Shown here one piece after another: positions 1 to 5,760 of a DNA stretch of 5,760 nucleotides. The notes beneath the pieces were generated by a model, which saw only the letters and a program-made list of their open reading frames with translations, was not told the origin of the DNA and made no database searches. A program made the translations under genes and the position numbers. The stretch's first letter is position 1, and each line of letters starts with the position of its first letter. The stretch spans positions 1-5,760 of the forward strand of contig CAYGFZ010000065.1 in assembly GCA_964349355.1 (NCBI GenBank), read 5' to 3'. The stretch comes from JAUVXE01 sp964349355. Lineage in GTDB: Bacteria > Actinomycetota > Coriobacteriia > Anaerosomatales > SLCP01.

Positions 1-2284
1 CGACCTGCTTGGCCTGCTCCTCGGTCAGCGGGCCGGAAAGTCCCTGGCCGAGGATCCCGGAAAATCCGATCACCGAGTTTAGCGGCGTGCGCAGTTCGTG
101 GCTCATGCTGGCCAGGAAAAGGCTCTTGGTGGCGTTTGCCGCCGCCAGCTCAGTATTGGCCTGCTCGAAGTCGCTCATGGCGATCTCGAGTTCGACATTG
201 GCGTTCTGCAGCTCCTCGTTGGAGGCCTCCAGCTCCTCGTTAACGCAGCCGAGCTCCTCGTTCGTCGTCTGGAGCTCTTCGTTGACGAGATCGAGTTCGG
301 TGTTCGCCACCGCAAGCTCGACCGTACGCTGTTCGACCAGACGCTCGAGGTTGAGCCGGTGGTCTGCCAGCTCTCGCTCTGTACGATCGTGCGTCAGCGC
401 CGCCCCGATCCCATCCGCTACGAGCTGCATCAGCCGTACATCGTCCTTATGCCAATCGCGCAGCGACAGGCAATCGTCGAACCCGACGCTGCCCCACAAC
501 TCGTCACCGACGTAGATCGGCAAGATGAGCACGGAAAGGACGTCCTGGCTCTCCAGGTCGAACCGCATCACCGATTCGTCCTCGGGCATCTCGTCGACCA
601 CGCGGATGAACGGCTCACGGACCAGGAGCGCCTCTAGAAGCGTCGGTGCATCTGTCTCGTACGGTAAGCACTGCAAGTGCGGGTTGTCGATCTGAGGAGT
701 GATTCCCTCGGCGACCACTTCGTGGATTTGACTCATCCAGCGACCGTGTTTTGGGTGGTCCTCGTCACGGAACACGTACGTCCTGCTCGCCTCCGACACC
801 TCCAACAGTGTCTCAAGCACCGCTTCGAGCCGCTGTCCGATCGGCTGTTCGCGCAGAAGTATCCGCATGCAGACGGCCGTCGCCTTCTCGTAAGCAAGCC
901 GTCGCGCCATCTCCTCCTCGGCCATCTTCCACTCGGTAAGATCGGTCGCGATGGAGAGAAACTGCGGTCCTGCCTCCGTCACGAAGTAGTGCACGCTCAC
1001 CTCGACCGGGTACGAACTGCCATCCTTGCGTCGGTGCTCGGTCTCGAAGACGACCTGCTCCCGCTCGCCGCTGATCAGTGGAGCGAGCATCTCCCGCACC
1101 TGCTCCTCGGGAATGTTTGGCTTAATCTCGAGAACCTTCATCCTGCCGAGGAGTTCGTCATGCGAGTAGCCGAGCCGGCGTATCGCACCGGCGTTGGCGA
1201 AGGTGAAGCGCAGCGTCTTGGCGTCATACGCGTAGATCTCGTCGGTACTCGCCTCGATGACCTCGCGCAGCCAGATTTGCTCGCGCAGTTGGCTCAGACG
1301 CCGATTGCGCCACATGAACGCGGTCCCTCCGGCTGCGGTGACCACCAGCCCGCCGGCCGCCATGAGGATGAGTGCGAGCCGGTCTCGTACCAGTTCGTAC
1401 GCCTCCTCCGCATCCATCTTGGAGACAAGTATCCACCCGGAATCCGGGATGGGATTCACCGACGCCACGACCTCGACACCGCGGTAGTCGATCGACTCCA
1501 CCGCACCGTACTCACCGAGGATCCCCTTCACTGCGGGACGGTGGGTGTTGTCCTCGATCGGCACTCGATACTGTAGCGGCGCATCCTCGCTGAACCGCAG
1601 GGGGCTCACGTACAACACATCGTCGCCATCGCGCCGCACGAGCAGCGACTCTCCGGACTCGGACGGGACAGGCCACGACGCAAGGACCGGGTAGAGGTAC
1701 TGTTCGGGATCGATCGTAAGGACGAGTGCGCCGTGAGCCTCTTCGGAACCACGGTCAAGAAGCGGCGCGACGATGGTGAGATGGATGGGATCGTCGTCGT
1801 CATGACGGTGCAGGTCGAGCCAGACGATCTCACCGGACAGGAGCGCCTCGCGGGTCATCCGCTGGATGTGTGTGTCGATCAAGCCGGACTGGCCCGGGAG
1901 AAGACCCGACACCTGGCCATCCGGATCAACGAGGTAGACGCCGTCATAGGAGGGGTTCGCCTGAAGGCTCCTAAACCAGTCATTCAGGTCGCGAACGGCC
2001 GTCACATCTTCAGTCTCGATGACATCACGGGCGAGCGAGATGAAGGCGGGGTTGTCGCAGAAGACCCCGGCCTCGGCAAGACGGCTTTCACGCCACCCCT
2101 GAAGCTCCACGGCGCGGAGATCGCCGATAGCCACAATCTTATCCTGCGCTTTGGCACGCAGCACCTCGGCCTGATCGTGGTAGACCCAGACCCCGATCAC
2201 TGCGACCAGGAAGGTCGTCAGAGCAAGCAAAGCCAACAGGCCCATGCTACTCAGACGTTCGCTGTTTGTGCCCGATGCGCGCAT
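1..2284 (-). CDS. Membrane sensor histidine kinase (Cache-PAS-GAF-coiled coil-HisKA), 3' end beyond window
   Basis: I translated the minus strand by hand from ATG 2284: 761 codons stay open to the left edge, so the C-terminus is missing. Residues 14-35 and about 303-325 are membrane helices. The roughly 265 residues between them look like an extracytoplasmic double Cache ligand-binding domain, with YLVDPDG at 114-120 and NPIPDSGW before the second helix. A PAS domain follows (about 338-450, with RRKDG at 418-422), then a GAF domain (about 470-635, with LPIYVGDELWG and GFDDC at 588-605). Residues 645-721 form a heptad coiled coil. HisKA carries the H-box MSHELRTPLNS with phospho-acceptor His729. 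The ATPase domain and any receiver domain lie outside the window. Family knowledge: it should autophosphorylate in response to an external ligand and pass phosphate to a response regulator; the ligand and partner are unknown. An in-frame ATG at 2338 lacks a ribosome binding site; 2284 has GAAGGG 12 bases upstream, which is weak. Kinase identity is very secure and the start moderately so. Confidence 0.95.
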   Translation of the reverse strand, partial: MRASGTNSERLSSMGLLALLALTTFLVAVIGVWVYHDQAEVLRAKAQDKIVAIGDLRAVELQGWRESRLAEAGVFCDNPAFISLARDVIETEDVTAVRDLNDWFRSLQANPSYDGVYLVDPDGQVSGLLPGQSGLIDTHIQRMTREALLSGEIVWLDLHRHDDDDPIHLTIVAPLLDRGSEEAHGALVLTIDPEQYLYPVLASWPVPSESGESLLVRRDGDDVLYVSPLRFSEDAPLQYRVPIEDNTHRPAVKGILGEYGAVESIDYRGVEVVASVNPIPDSGWILVSKMDAEEAYELVRDRLALILMAAGGLVVTAAGGTAFMWRNRRLSQLREQIWLREVIEASTDEIYAYDAKTLRFTFANAGAIRRLGYSHDELLGRMKVLEIKPNIPEEQVREMLAPLISGEREQVVFETEHRRKDGSSYPVEVSVHYFVTEAGPQFLSIATDLTEWKMAEEEMARRLAYEKATAVCMRILLREQPIGQRLEAVLETLLEVSEASRTYVFRDEDHPKHGRWMSQIHEVVAEGITPQIDNPHLQCLPYETDAPTLLEALLVREPFIRVVDEMPEDESVMRFDLESQDVLSVLILPIYVGDELWGSVGFDDCLSLRDWHKDDVRLMQLVADGIGAALTHDRTERELADHRLNLERLVEQRTVELAVANTELDLVNEELQTTNEELGCVNEELEASNEELQNANVELEIAMSDFEQANTELAAANATKSLFLASMSHELRTPLNSVIGFSGILGQGLSGPLTEEQAKQV

Positions 2285-2295
2285 AGCTACGTGCC

Positions 2296-2314
2296 GCCCT
2301 TCGCTAGTGAGGGC
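2296..2314 (-). promoter_or_regulatory. Small hairpin covering the kinase ribosome binding site
   Basis: On the minus strand GCCCT (2314-2310) can pair with AGGGC (2300-2296) around a 9-base loop. The 3' arm holds the AGGG of the only Shine-Dalgarno-like sequence before the kinase start. The perfect 5-bp stem is seen directly; a regulatory role is inference, and a stem this short can arise by chance in GC-rich DNA. Confidence 0.3.
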
Positions 2315-2320
2315 AGTATA
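2315..2320 (-). promoter_or_regulatory. Candidate -10 element for the histidine kinase gene
   Basis: The minus strand reads TATACT, one mismatch from the sigma70-type TATAAT and notably AT-rich for its surroundings. No convincing -35 hexamer sits 16-18 bases upstream. Transcription would begin near 2308 and leave a leader of about 24 bases before ATG 2284, which favours that start over the ATG at 2338. Confidence 0.33.
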
Positions 2321-2368
2321 CGCCGATGGAAGGGGCATCCACTAGAGCAGGCGGGCAGAAACCGACGG

Positions 2369-3343
2369 TCAGCGCGGTGCAAAGCCCGAGTGCCATCGCC
2401 AGGCGTCGGCGATCATCGTGGACAGCTCGCCGCGGGCTGGCTCCCACCCGAGGAGATCGGCGGCGCGCTGGGCGGAGGCGACAAGCGCCGCGGGATCCCC
2501 GGGTCGCCTCGGCCCGATGGATATCTCGACCTCTCGGCCGGTGACCGCGGCGCACGCACGTACGACCTCGAGGTTGGAGTAACCGCGTCCGTTGCCGAGG
2601 TTCAGGACCGCGCCATCTCCCCCGCCTCCGAGGCGCTCCAGGCCGAGCCGGTTGGCCTCGGCGAGGTCGCAGACGTGGATGTAGTCGCGCACGCAGGTGC
2701 CGTCGGGAGTCGGGTAGTCGTCGCCGAAGACTTCAAAGTGCGCCTGCCCGCCGGCGATCGCGCCAAGGATTCGCGGGATGATGTGCGTCTCGGGGTCGTG
2801 CGCCTCGCCGAGCGACCCGTCGGGTAGCGCTCCCGCAACGTTGAAGTAGCGAAAGCGGACCGAGCGCATCTGATGTGCGATGCCGTACCAGTCGAGCATC
2901 TGCTCGAACATCAGCTTGGTCGCACCATAAGCGTTCACCGGCGCGAGCACGGCGTCTTCGGGGATCGGCACCACCTGCGGCTCACCGTGGACCGCAGCGG
3001 TCGAAGAGAAGACGATGGCATCGACACCGTGGCGGACCATCGCATCGAGCATGACGATCGGCTCGGCGACGTTGGCGGTGAAGTATCGGCCGGGTTCGCG
3101 CTGCGACTTCCCGACCTCGATCAAGCCTGCGAGGTGCATAACCGAGTCACAACCCGGGAGCACAGAGTCGAGCAGCCCGCTGTCACCTACCGAGCCCTGC
3201 ACGAACTCCGCACGCAGGTCGACAGCTTCGCGACGTCCCCGTACCAGCGAATCTAAAACGACGACCGAGTGACCGGCATCGAGCAGGTGCCGGGTGGTGA
3301 TAGCACCGATGTAGCCGGCGCCCCCGGTGACGAGTATCCGCAT
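2369..3343 (-). CDS. galE: UDP-glucose 4-epimerase (GalE), extended SDR family
   Basis: This 324-residue protein is close to the usual GalE length (about 325-340) and looks complete. It interconverts UDP-glucose and UDP-galactose in the cytoplasm, and in many bacteria UDP-GlcNAc and UDP-GalNAc. The NAD-binding loop GGAGYIG is at residues 7-13 and Asp31 (VVLDS) is placed to bind the adenosine ribose. The catalytic YxxxK pair is Tyr139 and Lys143 in YGATK; Thr115 (FSSTAAVHG) stands at the usual catalytic Ser/Thr position. RYFNVAGA and YPTPDG followed by VRDYIHV are GalE hallmarks. By-eye alignment puts Leu287 where E. coli has the gatekeeper Tyr299, which would allow N-acetylated substrates (inference). 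The gene starts 3 bases after the stop of the upstream 2-epimerase paralogue, so co-translation is likely. Other SDR sugar epimerases are possible, but the signature set points to GalE. Confidence 0.95.
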   Translation of the reverse strand: MRILVTGGAGYIGAITTRHLLDAGHSVVVLDSLVRGRREAVDLRAEFVQGSVGDSGLLDSVLPGCDSVMHLAGLIEVGKSQREPGRYFTANVAEPIVMLDAMVRHGVDAIVFSSTAAVHGEPQVVPIPEDAVLAPVNAYGATKLMFEQMLDWYGIAHQMRSVRFRYFNVAGALPDGSLGEAHDPETHIIPRILGAIAGGQAHFEVFGDDYPTPDGTCVRDYIHVCDLAEANRLGLERLGGGGDGAVLNLGNGRGYSNLEVVRACAAVTGREVEISIGPRRPGDPAALVASAQRAADLLGWEPARGELSTMIADAWRWHSGFAPR

Positions 3344-3346
3344 CCT

Positions 3347-4450
3347 TTACTCCCCTAGCGGCGGAACGCCGCGCTTGATCGAACGAACGACACGCTGGGA
3401 CACCGCCTTGTCCCAGCGTTTGGGCCTGAGCCAACGGCGCGGCCCCGCAAGCGCGTCCTCCACAGCGGATACCACGGCCTCAACGCTTGCATCACAGAGG
3501 CGGTTCGCACCTCGCTTCAGCGGCGCAGCCCGTTCGGTACAGGGGCGCACCGTCACACACGGCGTATCGAGCATACACGTCTCCTCCTGCACGCCGCTGG
3601 AGTCGGTGACCGCTATCGCAGCGTCGCGCAGCAACGCAAGCATGTCGTGGTAGTTGACCGGGTCCACCAGGCGTACCGAGGACGGCACGCGCAACCCGAA
3701 CTTCTCGACCGCAGCGCCAACGCCTGCGGCATCCGGGAGCAGCACGGGCAGATCGATCGCGCCCAGACCGTCAAGGATGGACTGCATCCGCCTGTGATCG
3801 GAGAGGTTCTCGACACGGTGAAAACCGGCGAGCACGTAGGCGCCGCGAGTCAATCCGTAGGACGCCGCTGCGTCGAGCTTGCGGATCTCCTCGGCGTGGC
3901 AGATCACGGACTCGGCGAGCATGCTGCCGACGAACACTATGCGCTCCGGGTCGATACCCTCCGCAGTGAGGTTGGCGATCGAAGTCTCGTCGCAGGCAAG
4001 ATGCAGAGAGGCGACACGGGAGATCAGCACGCGGTTGATCTCGTCGGGCAGCGTGAGGTTGCCGCATCGCATGCCGGCTTCGAGGTGCGCCACCGGGAGG
4101 CGAAGTTTGGCCGCCGCGATGACGAGCGCGAGCGTCGGGTCGACGTCTCCAACCGCAAGGACCGCGTCAGGACGCTCGGCCGCGAGGAGCTCTTCGAGTG
4201 CCACGAGTGCGGCGCCTGTGGTGACCGCGTTTGTGCCCTCCCCGATGTCGAGGAACCAGGTCGGCGTGGGAATCGTGATGCCGTGAAAGGAGACAGTACC
4301 GTGCTGATCGTTCCCGCGGGCGTTCTTCGTCAGCGTGCGAGAGCCTGTGAACGCGACGTCGGCGGTAATGCCGGCCTTCGCTAAAGCGGGAATGAGCGGC
4401 GCGACCTTGACGATGTTGGGACGCGCACCCACGACCACGATGATTCGCAC
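3347..4450 (-). CDS. Divergent UDP-N-acetylglucosamine 2-epimerase family protein (WecB-like paralogue)
   Basis: This 367-residue protein starts at GTG 4450, with AAGGAG 9 bases upstream. It matches the neighbouring WecB along its whole length, roughly half the residues by eye, so the two are tandem duplicates. Retained family residues: Arg10 and Lys15 (GARPNIVK), Asp102 (VGDV), Glu124 (HLEAG), His211 (FHRVEN), and Glu289/Glu290 with TER at 305-307. Altered ones: TGQHY has become TGSRT with a loop 7 residues longer; GDVNST is GDVDPT; the PEE of PEExNR is PDE, putting Asp136 where E. coli WecB has Glu131; FPVHPRT is LPDAAGV (238-244); and DSGG is DSSG (283-286). The frame is intact, so this is not simple decay. 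It may use another UDP-sugar, be a weak enzyme, or act as a partner subunit of its sister; that choice is inference. Family membership is secure, activity on UDP-GlcNAc is not. Confidence 0.88.
   Translation of the reverse strand: MRIIVVVGARPNIVKVAPLIPALAKAGITADVAFTGSRTLTKNARGNDQHGTVSFHGITIPTPTWFLDIGEGTNAVTTGAALVALEELLAAERPDAVLAVGDVDPTLALVIAAAKLRLPVAHLEAGMRCGNLTLPDEINRVLISRVASLHLACDETSIANLTAEGIDPERIVFVGSMLAESVICHAEEIRKLDAAASYGLTRGAYVLAGFHRVENLSDHRRMQSILDGLGAIDLPVLLPDAAGVGAAVEKFGLRVPSSVRLVDPVNYHDMLALLRDAAIAVTDSSGVQEETCMLDTPCVTVRPCTERAAPLKRGANRLCDASVEAVVSAVEDALAGPRRWLRPKRWDKAVSQRVVRSIKRGVPPLGE
3350..3355 (-). promoter_or_regulatory. Ribosome binding site of galE inside the end of the upstream gene
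   Basis: The minus strand reads GGGGAG, 6 bases before ATG 3343. It overlaps the last two sense codons (Gly-Glu) of the upstream epimerase paralogue, whose TAA stop lies between it and the galE start. This fixes the galE start and implies translational coupling. Confidence 0.75.
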
Positions 4451-4459
4451 GGACAGACT

Positions 4460-4465
4460 CTCCTT
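4460..4465 (-). promoter_or_regulatory. Ribosome binding site deciding the GTG start of the epimerase paralogue
   Basis: The minus strand reads AAGGAG, 9 bases before GTG 4450, the same spacing as in the sister gene. The GTG codon begins the homologous MRIIVVVGARPN start, so it is the real initiation site. The 42-base gap back to the upstream stop shows no terminator. Confidence 0.75.
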
Positions 4466-4492
4466 CGCGACGGCTTGATTCGTACCCTTCCC

Positions 4493-5587
4493 CTACTCGT
4501 ACCCCTTCAAGGACATGATTCCTCCGCCGAGGGCCTCAACGACACGCTCGGAGACCTGCGTGTCCCAGCGCTCAGGGTGCGGCCAGTCAAGCGGCGAGTC
4601 AAGCGCGCCGCGCAGCGCGTCCAGGATCGGATCCGCCTCGGCCTGAACGAGCCGGTTGGCGCCCACCTCGACGGTGATCCCGCGCTCGGTGTTGCGGCGC
4701 ACCGTCACGCACGGAGTGCCGACCATGCACGCTTCTTCCTGGATGCCGCCGGAGTCGGTGACGATGGCAGCCGCGTCGCGCTGGAGGGCGAGCATGTCGA
4801 GGTAGCCGACGGGGTCGACAAGATGTACCGGGCTCCCGGCCCCGCCCAGGCCCGCCTCGGCGAGAAGCGGACGGGTGCGGGGGTGCACAGGGAAGAGCAC
4901 CGGCGCTCCCGCGGCGAGAAACGCTTGCGCGATCGCGGCGAGCCGCTCGGGGTGATCGGTGTTCTCGGGACGGTGGACGGTTGCGAGCACGTAGCTGCCC
5001 GGCTCGAGCCCGTAGGCGTCGCGCGCAGGCGTGCGGCCCGCGATCCGCTCGAGGTTACGCAGCACGCTCTCGGCCATGACGTTGCCGGTGAAGTGGATGC
5101 GATTGTGCGCGATGCCCTCGGCGACGAGGTTGGTGTCGGCCTCCCGGCAGGTGGTGAGGTGCATCGCGGAGAGCTGGTCGGCCACGAGGCGGTTGACCTC
5201 CTCGGGCATCGACATGTCGCCGGAGCGCAGGCCCGCCTCGAGGTGGACGACCGGTATGTGCAGCTTGGCGGCTGCGAGCGCTCCGGCAAGCGTGGAGTTC
5301 ACGTCACCGACCACGAGCACCGCGTCAGGACACTCGGCATCGAAGAGCTCTTCGAGCGCGATCATCGCCTTGCCGGTCTGCACCGCGTGCGTGCCAGACC
5401 CTATGCCGAGAAACCACGTCGGCTCGGGAAGCTCCAGATCGCTGAAGAAGATGTCGGACATCGACGCATCGTAGTGCTGGCCGGTGTGTGCGATGTCGGC
5501 CCGGATGCCGGCAGAAGCAAGCGCAGGCATGAGCGGACCGGCCTTGATGAAGTTGGGCCGGGCACCGACGACGACGATCAGACGCAT
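4493..5587 (-). CDS. wecB: UDP-N-acetylglucosamine 2-epimerase, non-hydrolysing (WecB/MnaA)
   Basis: The enzyme converts UDP-GlcNAc to UDP-ManNAc, a precursor for surface polysaccharides, teichoic-acid linkage units and enterobacterial-antigen-type glycans, in the cytoplasm. From ATG 5587 it has 364 residues, normal for this GT-B-fold family. Conserved positions are all present: Arg10 and Lys15 (GARPNFIK), TGQHYD (35-40), Asp95 (VGDVNSTLA), Glu117 (HLEAGLRSGD), Glu129 (MPEEVNR), His205 (VHRPEN), FPVHPRT (232-238), DSGGIQEE (278-285) and NTER (299-302). Asp95 and Glu117 even keep the E. coli WecB numbering. The VHRPEN form of the motif resembles the archaeal and Gram-positive branch. An in-frame ATG at 5641 would add 18 residues; I reject it because AAAGGAG stands 9 bases before 5587 and the family begins at MRLIVVVG. 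It is the first of three apparently co-transcribed epimerase genes. No UDP-ManNAc dehydrogenase is visible to show where the product goes. Confidence 0.95.
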   Translation of the reverse strand: MRLIVVVGARPNFIKAGPLMPALASAGIRADIAHTGQHYDASMSDIFFSDLELPEPTWFLGIGSGTHAVQTGKAMIALEELFDAECPDAVLVVGDVNSTLAGALAAAKLHIPVVHLEAGLRSGDMSMPEEVNRLVADQLSAMHLTTCREADTNLVAEGIAHNRIHFTGNVMAESVLRNLERIAGRTPARDAYGLEPGSYVLATVHRPENTDHPERLAAIAQAFLAAGAPVLFPVHPRTRPLLAEAGLGGAGSPVHLVDPVGYLDMLALQRDAAAIVTDSGGIQEEACMVGTPCVTVRRNTERGITVEVGANRLVQAEADPILDALRGALDSPLDWPHPERWDTQVSERVVEALGGGIMSLKGYE

Positions 5588-5596
5588 GAGCGTGGA

Positions 5597-5603
5597 CTCC
5601 TTT
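5597..5603 (-). promoter_or_regulatory. Ribosome binding site deciding the wecB start
   Basis: The minus strand reads AAAGGAG, 9 bases before ATG 5587. It is the strongest Shine-Dalgarno match in this part of the window and selects the 364-residue protein over the in-frame ATG at 5641. Confidence 0.8.
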
Positions 5604-5629
5604 AGATGATGGGTGTGGGCACCTGTCGC

Positions 5630-5635
5630 ATGATA
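5630..5635 (-). promoter_or_regulatory. Weak candidate -10 element upstream of wecB
   Basis: The minus strand reads TATCAT, one mismatch from TATAAT, about 43 bases before the wecB start codon. No good -35 hexamer is visible at the usual distance. The operon could equally be read through from the gene entering on the right, so this is tentative. Confidence 0.2.
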
Positions 5636-5644
5636 CTGCAACTC

Positions 5645-5675
5645 CCCTCGCTTGGCCGAAGAGTGGCCGAGAGGG
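5645..5675 (-). other. Imperfect inverted repeat between the upstream gene and wecB
   Basis: CCCTC (5645-5649) pairs with GAGGG (5671-5675), and an inner GGCC/GGCC pair (5654-5657 with 5665-5668) closes a 7-base loop. An unequal internal loop separates the two stems. No T-run follows on the minus strand, so it is not a canonical intrinsic terminator; it could be an attenuating or RNA-stabilising hairpin, or chance in GC-rich DNA. Confidence 0.3.
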
Positions 5676-5689
5676 TGGCGGGGCTGCGG

Positions 5690-5760
5690 TCACTGCGACG
5701 CAAGTAGGCGGCCGAACGTCTCCAGATCGAGCATCTCGGCCTCTGCCGGGCGCTCGAGAA
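5690..5760 (-). CDS. C-terminal end of an unidentified upstream gene
   Basis: One minus-strand frame is open from the right edge to a TGA at 5692-5690, giving 22 sense codons that end ETFGRLLASQ. The acidic and leucine-rich composition (LERPAEAEM and then LDLE) and the position about 100 bases before wecB fit the tail of a co-oriented gene. Too little is visible to name a family, and so short an open frame could be chance, so confidence is modest. Confidence 0.45.
   Translation of the reverse strand, partial: LERPAEAEMLDLETFGRLLASQ

Noticed and set aside
122..304. Possible DNA tandem repeat of about 21 bases
   Set aside because: The periodicity follows the protein heptad; codons for the same residues vary between units, so it is a coiled-coil constraint and not a recent DNA repeat or CRISPR-like array.
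9..515. Serine-rich plus-strand frame with SSS repeats
   Set aside because: The repeats are the antisense image of the NEEL heptads in the kinase coiled coil, not a real serine-rich protein.
677..1576. 299-codon plus-strand open frame
   Set aside because: It lies antisense to the Cache, PAS and GAF part of the histidine kinase, whose minus-strand frame encodes recognisable domains throughout. The plus-strand product is rich in His, Arg and Leu with no motif, as expected for a GC-rich shadow.
2285..2338. ATG at 2338 as the histidine kinase start
   Set aside because: It is in frame, but no Shine-Dalgarno sequence precedes it and the TATACT -10 candidate lies downstream of it. It remains possible if only read-through mRNA is made.
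1733..2827. 364-codon plus-strand open frame
   Set aside because: It runs across the kinase start, the intergenic gap and the C-terminal third of galE on the opposite strand. No domain is recognisable and both antisense genes are certain.
3347..4450. The second epimerase as a pseudogene
   Set aside because: The frame is uninterrupted over 367 codons, a good ribosome binding site is present, it is tightly spaced with galE, and several catalytic residues are kept. Divergence fits better than decay.
4475..5605. 376-codon plus-strand open frame, about as long as the real gene
   Set aside because: It mirrors wecB almost exactly. The minus-strand frame holds all WecB motifs and a good ribosome binding site; the plus frame gives a His/Arg/Gly/Val-rich protein without motifs. 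A similar mirror frame (3647-4384) lies over the paralogue.
5588..5641. ATG at 5641 as the wecB start
   Set aside because: The extra 18 residues are His/Thr-rich and match nothing in the family. A strong AAAGGAG sits 9 bases before ATG 5587.

Overview
The window is a high-GC bacterial segment. Every gene I can support is on the minus strand, so transcription runs from the right edge to the left. Start codons are preceded by strong purine-rich ribosome binding sites (AAGGAG or GGGGAG type). GC-rich third codon positions give long antisense open frames, which I treat as shadows. The protein style (GARPN and VRDYIHV motifs, GC-rich codons) would suit an actinobacterial-type lineage such as deep-branching Coriobacteriia, but the sequence does not settle taxonomy.

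Layout in transcription order, right to left. (1) 5760-5690: the last 22 codons of an unidentified gene that enters from the right edge. (2) 5689-5588: a 102-base gap with an imperfect hairpin and a weak promoter-like hexamer. (3) 5587-4493: an intact non-hydrolysing UDP-GlcNAc 2-epimerase (WecB/MnaA). (4) 4450-3347: a second, tandem member of the same family, homologous end to end but altered at several conserved substrate-binding positions. (5) 3343-2369: a GalE-type UDP-glucose 4-epimerase, 3 bases after the previous stop. (6) 2368-2285: an 84-base gap with a good -10 hexamer and a small hairpin covering the ribosome binding site. (7) 2284 to the left edge: a membrane-bound hybrid-sensor-style histidine kinase (Cache, PAS, GAF, long heptad coiled coil, HisKA). 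It is cut by the window just after its phospho-acceptor histidine region; no start-to-stop frame covers it because its stop lies outside the window.

The three epimerases look like one transcription unit that supplies nucleotide sugars (UDP-ManNAc, UDP-Gal and/or UDP-GalNAc) for a surface polysaccharide or glycoconjugate. No glycosyltransferase, polymerase or UDP-ManNAc dehydrogenase lies in the window, so the end product is unknown. The kinase may be read through from this operon, have its own promoter, or both.

I see no RNA gene, mobile element, CRISPR array or attachment site. The one real oddity is the divergent second 2-epimerase beside its canonical sister. The rest is ordinary biology, and I do not see a clear undescribed system.
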